This document shows, piece after piece, positions 1-5,596 of a stretch of DNA of 5,708 nt. Origin of the DNA: JAWODU01 sp046483125 (GTDB lineage: Bacteria; Verrucomicrobiota; Kiritimatiellia; UBA8416; JAWODU01); assembly GCA_046483125.1 (NCBI GenBank), contig JAWODU010000112.1, positions 1 to 5,708 on the forward strand, given 5' to 3'. The stretch's first letter is position 1; each line of letters begins with the position of its first letter. Under the pieces are notes generated by a model. The model did not search any database, was not told the DNA's origin, and was given only the letters and a program-made list of their open reading frames with translations. The translations under genes and the position numbers were made by a program.

Positions 1-235
1 CCGGGGGCCGCTTCTTCAATCGATCGAAGCATACGCCTCATCAGCTTGCTGAATCCGCACTCACTGCGACACTTGCGCTTCAGCACCTTGAGGAATGTCG
101 GACACCAAGGCCGTCACAGGACGCGAAACCGGCCCTTGCGCTTCCGCAGCTATCTCGCACGTCATCTCTGCAATCAGGCCGCACGCCTACAGTCTTCAGC
201 GGCGACGGCGGGGCAGGGGCGGCGGGCGGATGTCT
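1..235. other. Left-edge stretch without a supported gene
   Basis: This stretch lies downstream of the stop codon of the membrane protein gene. I see several short open frames that overlap one another. One is a minus-strand frame of about 40 codons ending near base 75, containing EIAAEAQGPVSRPVTALVSD. A second minus-strand frame runs off the left edge and ends in LMRRMLRSIEEAAP. The plus-strand frame from base 1 to 261 is rich in Arg and His. None has a good ribosome binding site or a recognisable motif, and they exclude each other. A small inverted repeat, GCTTC (10-14) and GAAGC (26-30), surrounds ATCGAT. I see no terminator (GC hairpin plus T run) after base 236, so where the minus-strand transcript ends is unknown. 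Confidence 0.4.
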
Positions 236-1096
236 CTACTCGCGCACGCCGACAGGCGTGAGCTCAAGCCCGTTGTTTTCGATCTTTCCGACCCGCCACG
301 TGTAAAGTTTTCCCTCGTGCCGCACCGAAACTACGTCTCCCTGTTCGGTAACGGAAGAATTGATCAGGGCCGCGTACTTGCCTCCCGAGCCTTTGACAAT
401 ACCCGTAATATCGATTGTTTTTCTGGCTTCCGCCCAGCCGGACGATACGGTTTCGTCTTCCTCTCCGGCTTTCTCTTCAATTTCCCCGGGCGGTTCCTCA
501 TGAGGTTCTGGGGAGCGTGCGGCGGCCGGTGCCGCCGGCATCTGTATTTGCGGCTTTTGCGGCGGCTTTTCCGTCACATCCGGTGAGTTGGTCTCCGGCG
601 CGGGCGTGGGTTCGGGAATGCGGCACGGAGGCGGGGTGTGTTTTGGTTTCCAGGACTTTGCCGCCCTGTTTCCCTGCATGATGATTTCCTTTTGGATTTC
701 TTTCATGATTTCGGCGCGTTCGGAGGTCATTGTCATTACAGGTGCGGTTGCCTTCTGCATGCGTTTATCCAGCGCCTTTACTCCGGCCTGCGCCGCGAGA
801 TGGAAACTGGAAAAGATTACGATGACAATGACCGACTTGGCGGCGGAAACCCAGCAGAAAGTCATAATCATCAAAGCGGCGAACGCGACGTCCGCGATAT
901 AAAGCGTCCACTTCAGGTTGTCGGGGACGTGTGCGTCGGTGACGGCGTGTATGATCAGGCTTCCCACGGAAATTCCCGCGGCTACCATCGCCACCTTCGC
1001 AAAACTGTAGTCGGCTTCGTGCCTGGCAACGAAGTAGAGAATGGCGCAGAGCAAACCGGCTTCAATAAAGATCTCCGCCATCATTATCGTGATCAT
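236..1096 (-). CDS. Four-helix membrane protein with Pro/Glu-rich linker and C-terminal GspC/PilP-like beta domain
   Basis: A 286-residue protein of unknown function. The N-terminal third holds four likely membrane helices, at about residues 5-24, 33-53, 61-83 and 87-106. A charged helical stretch follows (about 107-147, with ERAEIMKEIQKEI), then a long linker rich in Pro and Glu (about 150-225) that ends very acidic. The last 61 residues (226-286) look like a compact beta domain: ITGIVKGSGGKYAALIN, then GDVVSV, then YTWRVGKIENNGLELTPVG. This pattern (a value that can be read out, a 'G-D-V' turn, then a repeat of short strands) recalls the periplasmic homology region of GspC and PilP of type II secretion and type IV pilus systems; that is inference from pattern only. 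No good Shine-Dalgarno precedes ATG 1096; ATG codons at 1084 and 1081 are alternative starts. It is the last gene of the minus-strand cluster, 69 bases after its neighbour. GspC and PilP normally have one helix or a lipid anchor, so this is not an ordinary member. Confidence 0.75.
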   Translation of the reverse strand: MITIMMAEIFIEAGLLCAILYFVARHEADYSFAKVAMVAAGISVGSLIIHAVTDAHVPDNLKWTLYIADVAFAALMIMTFCWVSAAKSVIVIVIFSSFHLAAQAGVKALDKRMQKATAPVMTMTSERAEIMKEIQKEIIMQGNRAAKSWKPKHTPPPCRIPEPTPAPETNSPDVTEKPPQKPQIQMPAAPAAARSPEPHEEPPGEIEEKAGEEDETVSSGWAEARKTIDITGIVKGSGGKYAALINSSVTEQGDVVSVRHEGKLYTWRVGKIENNGLELTPVGVRE

Positions 1097-1102
1097 GGTG
1101 AT

Positions 1103-1130
1103 AGTGTACGCCGGCGGAGAGTGTATTCAA
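1103..1130 (-). promoter_or_regulatory. Candidate sigma70-type promoter directly upstream of the membrane protein gene
   Basis: On the minus strand, TTGAAT (1130-1125) and TACACT (1108-1103) are separated by 16 bases; each matches its consensus hexamer at four of six positions. Only six bases separate the -10 element from the ATG at 1096, so transcription would begin at or next to the start codon and give a leaderless message. This fits the absence of a Shine-Dalgarno sequence there. The matches are modest and such pairs also occur by chance. Confidence 0.35.
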
Positions 1131-1165
1131 AGCACAAAAGAGGCCCGATTACCAATGACCAACCC

Positions 1166-1819
1166 CTACCACCCATGCTTGAGTGCGGTCTCGCGCCCGA
1201 GTCTGGGCGGCACTTCGTTGGCCTGCAGTCCCGCGTTGGCAACGGCGTGCTCCAGGTTCTTGAGAGAGAGCTCAATACTGTTGTATTTCACCCGCACACT
1301 GCGGTCATCGATGTCGATTGCAATGTGTTTTCTTAAGTTCTCGGAAGCCTGAGGGGATCGAACTGCCGTAGACACTGCGGCAATGGCCCTGTTGGCTTTG
1401 ACAACGCTGTCCATGTCCGTGACCTGGACGGCCACCGCAAAACGTTCGTGAAACCCCTGCGCAGGGGCGGGCTTTGCCCGGAGAATTTTCCCCGGCATAC
1501 GCAGGTCGTTCAGGGAATCTTCTATTCTGCGGTGAACCATTGGCGGACGCAGTTGTTTAACGTGTCCGAAACAGGTCAGTATTCCTTTGTTTGTGTCAAC
1601 GTGGTACCGGGGTTCCTTCCTTTCGATCTCGTGGGCGATAGCGTTGTAGACCATTGCCGCCGTCGCGGCGTCCTTCATCCCAGGCACATTTATGTACGCC
1701 AGCCGGTAATCGTGCCGGCGGCATGAAGCGGCGCCCGACGCCAGAAGAAACAGCGCCAGGGTCCAAACGGCGAAAGAGCGCGATCGGCCGGCTTTCAATC
1801 TGTTTTCTTCTTTACTCAT
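1166..1819 (-). CDS. Putative lipoprotein with two degenerate HMA-like domains lacking CxxC
   Basis: A 217-residue exported protein. Basic residues (KAGRSR) precede a hydrophobic segment (about 16-30), then AASC with Cys33. This may be a lipobox, though Ala instead of Leu at -3 is atypical and ordinary signal peptidase cleavage is also possible. The mature part appears to hold two repeats of the heavy-metal-associated (HMA) fold. The first (about 39-114) begins INVPGMKDAATAAMVYNAI, where HMA chaperones have a GMTCxxC loop; here Asp50 and Thr53 stand where the cysteines would be. The second (about 127-205) has VQVTDMDSV and ends VKYNSIELSLKNLEHAVANA followed by GLQANEVPP, very like the last strand and helix of HMA domains. 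The start was chosen at ATG 1819: GGGAG lies six bases upstream, and the signal peptide follows directly. Longer starts would run deep into larC. The gene overlaps the larC end by 8 bases, implying translational coupling. Function unknown; without the cysteines, classical soft-metal binding is unlikely. Confidence 0.72.
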   Translation of the reverse strand: MSKEENRLKAGRSRSFAVWTLALFLLASGAASCRRHDYRLAYINVPGMKDAATAAMVYNAIAHEIERKEPRYHVDTNKGILTCFGHVKQLRPPMVHRRIEDSLNDLRMPGKILRAKPAPAQGFHERFAVAVQVTDMDSVVKANRAIAAVSTAVRSPQASENLRKHIAIDIDDRSVRVKYNSIELSLKNLEHAVANAGLQANEVPPRLGRETALKHGW

Positions 1820-2993
1820 TTTTTTCTCCCAATGCGTGAACCGCCGCCGAGGCGGCTTCGTAAACCGCCCTGGCCGGGACGCCGGCGGCGACGGCCAGGC
1901 GGGCGCAGTCGTCATATTCCGGAAGGCTGGTTATGTCTTTGCCTTGCCAGGAGCCTGTTTTCACATTTACCTCTCCGTAAGGAGTCTGCACTTTAACGAA
2001 TCTTCTGGCAAGAACGGTCCTTCGCGAGATGTATTCTCTTATTCCGAAAGTGGTGCTTTCGCCGAAAACGGTTTCCAGCATTGTCTCCCTGTCGCGGGGC
2101 CTGCACAGCACGGTGAGAAGTACGCCGGGGCGCTGTTTTTTCATCTGTACCGGCGTGGTAAATGTCTCCAGCGCGCCGTTTTCCAGCAGTCTGCCGCACA
2201 TCGAGCCGATAAGTTCCGGTGTGGTGTCGTCGATGGTGCATTCCAGCACCAGGCAGTCGGGGCCGTCTTCGGGGTCCGGCGCCGTTTCCATCAGAATGGC
2301 CCGAAGGGCGTTCGGCCGGGAAGACAGTTCCCGCCGGCCGAAGCCGAGGCCGGTTTTGATTAGTGTTCCGCCTGAGGGTTCCGGTCCGTCGCACCACGTA
2401 CTCAAAAGCGCGGCTCCGGTGGGAGTAACAAGTTCGGCCTGTTCTTCGGTATGGTACACCCTGCGTCCCTTGAGCAGTTCCACGGTCGCCGGAACGGGAA
2501 CGGGCAGGGGACCGTGGCGGGAGTTGATAACGCCGTTACCCAGAGGAAGGGGACCCGCGGACACGGTCTTTACGCCGAGAGAGTCCAGGGCAAAACACGA
2601 GCCCGCTATGTCCACGATCGAATCCAGCGCGCCCACTTCGTGGAAATGGACTTCTTCCGGCGAAGTATCATGCGCTCTTGCCTCGGCTTCGGCCAGCCGC
2701 CGGAAGACCCGCATGCAGGATTCTTTTACGGTTTCCGGCAGGGAGGAGTTTCCGACGATTCCTCGAATGTCGCGGAGTTTCCTGTGAGAGTGCGATTCGG
2801 ATGTTTCAACCCGCACCGAGGAACCCTTGAGGCCGTTTCTGTTAACGCGGTCATGATGTATATGGAATTCCTCGATCGACAGTGACTTGAGCGCTGTTTC
2901 CACCGCGTCCTTATCCACTCCCAGATCGAAGAAACAGGCAAGGATCATGTCCCCGCTGGCGCCGCCCGAGCTGTTGAAGCGAAGTGTTTTCAT
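1812..2993 (-). CDS. larC: LarC, nickel-inserting enzyme for the nickel-pincer nucleotide cofactor
   Basis: LarC inserts nickel into pyridinium-3,5-bisthiocarboxylic acid mononucleotide in a CTP-dependent reaction, giving the NPN cofactor of LarA-type racemases. The 393 residues match a full-length family member: N-terminal FNSSGGASGDM (6-16), HFHEVGALDSIVDIAG (116-131), LVTPTGAALL (188-197), the C-terminal LarC2 part with ECTIDDTTPELIG (251-263), and TPYGEVNVKTG then LPEYDDC (337-363). In Lactobacillus plantarum the protein is made from larC1 and larC2 by a programmed frameshift; here it is one uninterrupted frame. The His-rich stretch common around residue 65-75 is reduced to SHSHRKL. ATG 2993 is chosen because the family motif begins right after it. 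The frame extends to a TTG at 3032 inside larB, but that would add a Lys/Arg-rich tail not seen in the family. AGGA overlaps the ATG, so there is no well-spaced ribosome binding site; translation probably depends on coupling to larB, 19 bases upstream. Confidence 0.95.
   Translation of the reverse strand: MKTLRFNSSGGASGDMILACFFDLGVDKDAVETALKSLSIEEFHIHHDRVNRNGLKGSSVRVETSESHSHRKLRDIRGIVGNSSLPETVKESCMRVFRRLAEAEARAHDTSPEEVHFHEVGALDSIVDIAGSCFALDSLGVKTVSAGPLPLGNGVINSRHGPLPVPVPATVELLKGRRVYHTEEQAELVTPTGAALLSTWCDGPEPSGGTLIKTGLGFGRRELSSRPNALRAILMETAPDPEDGPDCLVLECTIDDTTPELIGSMCGRLLENGALETFTTPVQMKKQRPGVLLTVLCRPRDRETMLETVFGESTTFGIREYISRRTVLARRFVKVQTPYGEVNVKTGSWQGKDITSLPEYDDCARLAVAAGVPARAVYEAASAAVHALGEKNE
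1826..1830 (-). promoter_or_regulatory. Ribosome binding site of the HMA-like lipoprotein gene
   Basis: GGGAG followed by six A residues and then ATG at 1819. It lies inside the last codons of larC. It decides the start of the lipoprotein gene against longer in-frame starts further upstream (up to 1915), which have no comparable site and would put a non-hydrophobic, Arg/Pro-rich extension ahead of the signal peptide. Confidence 0.7.
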
Positions 2994-3012
2994 CCTGCGT
3001 GTCGACGGGCGC

Positions 3013-3765
3013 TTACGCCGCCTTTTCTCCAAGCCGGTTTATCAGCGCGGCCGCCACGCCCGCTCCGAAACCGTTGTCTATGTTCACCACGGTAATGCCG
3101 GGGACGCAGGAGTTGAGCATGGCAAGCATGGCCGAAATGCCTCCCAGCGAAGTGCCGTAGCCTACGCTGGTGGGAAGCGCCACCACCGGTTTGTCAATGA
3201 GTCCCCCCACTACCGAGGGCAGAGCCCCTTCCATGCCCGCGGCCACTACCGCCACGCGCACGGTCTTGAGCGTATCGAGGTGCTTGAGGAGCCTGTGCAG
3301 GCCCGCTATGCCGACGTCGGCGATTCTCGTTACATTCGCTCCCATGCGCTCGGCGGTAAGGGCGGCTTCTTCCGCGGCCCGGGCGTCCGACGTGCCCGCG
3401 CTTATTACCGCCACCATTCCCACGGGCTCCCTGCGGGGCGCTACGTCAAGCGTTATTGCCTCCGCGGTTTCGTGGTACTCCGCGCTGGGAAGAACCTTCC
3501 GGATTTCGGCGTATTTGGAGGCATCGGCCTTCGTGGCCAGTACATCCTGCCCCGCGTTTCTCATGGCCGTCATGATTTCCGTTACCTGCGCCGCGGTTTT
3601 GCCGGGGCAGTAAATAACCTCCGGAATGCCGCACCTGCGCACCCGGTCCGTATCCACCCTCGCGAAACCGAGATCCAGTTCCGTGGAGGAAATAATAAGC
3701 TCTTCCGCTTCCCCGGTGGAGATTTCCCCTTTTTCCACCTGTTTCAGTATGGATGCTATTTCCAT
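3013..3765 (-). CDS. larB: LarB, pyridinium-3,5-biscarboxylic acid mononucleotide synthase
   Basis: LarB starts NPN synthesis: it carboxylates the pyridine ring of nicotinic acid adenine dinucleotide at C5 and hydrolyses the phosphoanhydride, releasing AMP. The C-terminal half is related to PurE (AIR carboxylase). Its 250 residues have the usual family length. Visible family segments are PEVIYCPGKTAAQVTEIM (48-65), VAVISAGTSDARAAEEA (118-134), DVGIAGLHRLL (150-160), VVAAGMEGALPSVVGGLI (173-190), ALPTSVGYGTSLGG (196-209) and LNSCVPGITVVNIDNGFGAG (217-236). Cys220 in the LNSC segment corresponds to the cysteine reported to form a covalent adduct with the substrate in the L. plantarum enzyme (Cys221, from memory). 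The protein should be cytosolic. ATG 3765 lies 22 bases after the glyQS stop; no clear Shine-Dalgarno is seen, so coupling to the upstream gene is likely. LarE, which acts next in the pathway, is not in the window. Confidence 0.95.
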   Translation of the reverse strand: MEIASILKQVEKGEISTGEAEELIISSTELDLGFARVDTDRVRRCGIPEVIYCPGKTAAQVTEIMTAMRNAGQDVLATKADASKYAEIRKVLPSAEYHETAEAITLDVAPRREPVGMVAVISAGTSDARAAEEAALTAERMGANVTRIADVGIAGLHRLLKHLDTLKTVRVAVVAAGMEGALPSVVGGLIDKPVVALPTSVGYGTSLGGISAMLAMLNSCVPGITVVNIDNGFGAGVAAALINRLGEKAA

Positions 3766-3787
3766 GGTATTTCTACAGCGCGCAGTC

Positions 3788-5221
3788 TCAGTTTCCGGCC
3801 AGCAGTTTGTGAACCCGCTCCGGCAGTTCCTCGCTCCTGACGCGTACCTGTTCCATCGTGTCGCGGTCGCGCACCGTTACCGTGTTGTCTTCAAGGGTGT
3901 CGAAATCCACCGTTATGCCCAGCGGCGTGCCGATTTCGTCCTGTCGCCTGTACCGGCGGCCTATCGCGCCGGTCTGGTCGTAGAAACACGCCCAGTGCCG
4001 GGAAAGGTCTTCGTAAATCCCGCGCGCCTTCGCAACGAGCGGTTCCTTGTTCTTCAACAGCGGAAAGATTGCCGCTTTCACGGGAGCGGCCGCCGGGGCA
4101 AAACGCATCACGTTTCTGGCTTCATAGCCTTCCGGGGCCTTCGCGCCGGGTTCCGCCGGTTGGATCTCCCCTTCGCCGCCCTTGGGCACCCATTCACAGC
4201 GGAAGGCGTTGCACAGGAGCGCAAGGGCTATCCTGTCGACTCCGGCCGAAGGTTCAACCACGTGGGGAATGAATTTGCGGCCGCTTTCCTGGTCGAAGTA
4301 TTCCATGGAACGTCCGCTGTACTCCTGGTGGCGTCGCAGGTCGAAATCCCCGCGCACCGCTATGCCTTCAAGCTCCTGCATGCCGAATGGAAAATCGTAC
4401 CGGATATCCACGCATGCCGAAGCGTAATGGGCGAGCTTTTCCTTCGGGTACACGTACTTGTCGAGGCTCCCGGATTCCAGGCCGATTTCCGCGTACCACT
4501 TGAGACGTTCGTCAATCCAGTATTCGTGCCACCGGGCTCCGCTTTCCGGGTCCGTGAAAAACTCGAGTTCCATCTGCTCGAATTCCCGCGAGCGGAACGT
4601 GTAATTGCGCGGGTTGATTTCGTTGCGGAACGCCTTTCCTATCTGGCCTATGCCGAACGGTATCTTCTGTCTCGACACCGCCAGCACGTTTGAGAACTGC
4701 GTGAAGATGCCCTGGGCCGTTTCGGGCCTGAGGTAGGCCCTTGAGGATTCGTCCTCCACGGGCCCTATGGCCGTCTTGAACATCAGGTCGAACGCCCGGG
4801 GTTCCGTCAGATCCTTCGAGCCGCACTCCGGGCACTTGACGCCTTCGGGCAGGGCGAAACCGGTTTCCGTTTCCAGCAGTTCGGCGCCCTGGTCCTCGCA
4901 GAGCTGGTCCGCCTTGTACCGGCGCTTACAGCTCTTGCAGTCCACCATCGGGTCGGAGAAGCCGCCGACATGGCCGGAAGCCTCCCACGTTTTCGGGTGC
5001 ATGATTATGGAGGAATCCAGGCCGACGACGTTTTCGCGGTCCTGTACTACGTTCTTCCACCAGGAATCGCGTATGTTGCGCTTGAGTTCGCATCCCAGCG
5101 GGCCGTAGTCCCAGAAGCCGTTTATGCCGCCGTAGATTTCGGATGTCTGGAAGATGAAGCCGCGCCGTTTGCAGAGCGATATTATCGTGTTGAGCGTTGT
5201 TTCGGCTGTGTTCCTGGTCAT
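3788..5221 (-). CDS. glyQS: Glycyl-tRNA synthetase, single-chain dimeric type
   Basis: Charges tRNA-Gly with glycine using ATP; an essential cytosolic class II synthetase. The 477 residues fit the alpha2 type (eukaryotic/archaeal-like, also in many bacteria), not the alpha2beta2 GlyQ/GlyS type. The N-terminus has the family signature FQTSEIYGGINGFWDYGPLG (24-43). A zinc-binding module follows with CKSC (95-98) and CPEC (130-133). RAYLRPETAQGIF (161-173) and class II motif 2 FRNEINPRNYTFRSREFEQM (198-217) form the ATP and glycine site. EPSAGVDRIALALL (323-336) is motif 3. The anticodon-binding domain spans about 376-477. A poorly conserved, Gly/Glu/Pro-rich segment (342-373) joins the last two parts. 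ATG 5221 is preceded by GAGG nine bases upstream. It is the first gene of the minus-strand cluster and diverges from the plus-strand gene at the right edge. Why it is linked to larBC is not evident; shared transcription may simply be convenience. Confidence 0.97.
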   Translation of the reverse strand: MTRNTAETTLNTIISLCKRRGFIFQTSEIYGGINGFWDYGPLGCELKRNIRDSWWKNVVQDRENVVGLDSSIIMHPKTWEASGHVGGFSDPMVDCKSCKRRYKADQLCEDQGAELLETETGFALPEGVKCPECGSKDLTEPRAFDLMFKTAIGPVEDESSRAYLRPETAQGIFTQFSNVLAVSRQKIPFGIGQIGKAFRNEINPRNYTFRSREFEQMELEFFTDPESGARWHEYWIDERLKWYAEIGLESGSLDKYVYPKEKLAHYASACVDIRYDFPFGMQELEGIAVRGDFDLRRHQEYSGRSMEYFDQESGRKFIPHVVEPSAGVDRIALALLCNAFRCEWVPKGGEGEIQPAEPGAKAPEGYEARNVMRFAPAAAPVKAAIFPLLKNKEPLVAKARGIYEDLSRHWACFYDQTGAIGRRYRRQDEIGTPLGITVDFDTLEDNTVTVRDRDTMEQVRVRSEELPERVHKLLAGN

Positions 5222-5230
5222 GGGGGTTAT

Positions 5231-5234
5231 CCTC
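5231..5234 (-). promoter_or_regulatory. Ribosome binding site of glyQS
   Basis: GAGG on the minus strand, nine bases before ATG 5221. It is the best-formed site in the cluster apart from that of the lipoprotein gene, and it supports the chosen start. I looked in the leader for a T-box (specifier loop and conserved T-box bulge followed by a terminator) and for glycine riboswitch motifs and found neither. Confidence 0.6.
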
Positions 5235-5270
5235 AGGAATCAGCACGGTGGAGTCAATGCCAATGTGGGG

Positions 5271-5330
5271 CAGAGGGGCCTTCCCCCCGCGCCACGCAGC
5301 TTGGAGCGCGGGAGGGGTTCGGGGTCTCTG
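5271..5330 (-). promoter_or_regulatory. GC-rich hairpin in the probable glyQS leader
   Basis: Plus-strand CCCCCCGCGC (5283-5292) pairs with GCGCGG-G (5306-5312) and GGGG (5314-5317), leaving one unpaired A at 5313: a ten-pair, almost pure GC stem around a 13-base loop. CAGAG (5271-5275) and CTCTG (5326-5330) can close an outer stem around an internal loop. No T run follows on either strand, so it does not look like an intrinsic terminator. If glyQS transcription begins upstream of it, the stem would sit about 60 bases before the start codon. Role unknown. Confidence 0.5.
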
Positions 5331-5361
5331 GGCTCTGTTCTTGCCCTGTAGCCCCGCGTCA

Positions 5362-5510
5362 CGCATTTCGTTCGCAAATCGAACCGCGATCTCACCGCTT
5401 CTGCTTCGTTTCCACGGGCTTCGCGTATACGAATACAGCTCAGCCCGCGGGGCCTTGCAGAAGCGGCAAGCTTGCGATCCGATTTGCGAATCCTTCGGAA
5501 GCGAAATGCG
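5362..5510. repeat. Composite 149-base inverted repeat (REP/MITE-like)
   Basis: Nested complementary arms make a long foldable unit. CGCATTTCG (5362-5370) pairs with CGAAATGCG (5502-5510). TTCGCAAATCG (5371-5381) pairs with CGATTTGCGAA (5480-5490). CCGCTTCTGC (5395-5404) pairs with GCAGAAGCGG (5457-5466). CGGGCT (5415-5420) pairs with AGCCCG (5442-5447). The first two stems are contiguous on the left arm but separated by 11 bases (5491-5501) on the right arm; that insert carries the small palindrome CTTCGGAAG. Between the second and third stems the two arms have equal length (13 bases) and partly match, allowing G-U pairs. At least 36 perfect base pairs in order within 149 bases are far beyond chance. 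There is no protein-coding content. It may be a dispersed mobile repeat, a structured RNA element, or a nucleoid or protein binding site; the window holds only one copy. Confidence 0.75.
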
Positions 5511-5596
5511 GTTTTCCCTGGTTTTTACCGCTCTGGGAGCCTCTGTTGGTTTGCTGGGAGCCGCGGTGCCGCAGGGCATATTGGAGAAAGCGGGCG

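Larger units (their letters stand above)
5222..5596. other. Divergent intergenic region between glyQS and the right-edge gene
   Basis: 375 bases with no supported gene. It must hold the promoters of glyQS (minus strand) and of the partial plus-strand gene, but I find no convincing -10/-35 pair for either. Instead it contains a GC-rich hairpin close to glyQS and a long composite inverted repeat in its middle, both listed separately. A minus-strand frame stays open from about 5579 into glyQS, but it passes through the repeat and then overlaps glyQS in another frame, so I regard it as non-coding. Confidence 0.6.

Noticed and set aside
2994..3032. Upstream TTG start for larC at 3032
   Set aside because: It would add 13 residues (many Arg/Lys) overlapping the end of larB. 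LarC proteins begin directly with the strand before GGASGDM, which fits ATG 2993.
2887..3840. Long plus-strand open frame opposite larB (317 codons)
   Set aside because: Antisense to larB and the larC start; the translation is rich in Arg, His and Gly and shows no domain. Treated as a mirror of a real gene.
3626..4693. Long plus-strand open frame opposite glyQS (355 codons)
   Set aside because: It lies antisense to glyQS, whose motifs (class II motifs, zinc cysteines) are unmistakable on the other strand. Its translation is Arg/Phe/Val-rich with no family pattern; high G+C produces such mirror frames.
5222..5340. T-box or glycine riboswitch in the glyQS leader
   Set aside because: I found no T-box consensus bulge, no specifier stem followed by a terminator with T run, and no glycine riboswitch core. 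The GC hairpin there does not match either.
4926..5579. Minus-strand open frame of 217 codons covering the intergenic region and the first 300 bases of glyQS
   Set aside because: It overlaps glyQS on the same strand in another frame and runs through the inverted repeat. Composition is Arg/Pro-rich and no motif is recognisable.
5546..5596. sigma70 promoter and TTG start for the right-edge gene
   Set aside because: TTGCTG and CATATT are about 20 bases apart, too far for a normal promoter. The extra residues from TTG 5546 (Cys/Trp/Arg-rich) do not look like protein sequence.
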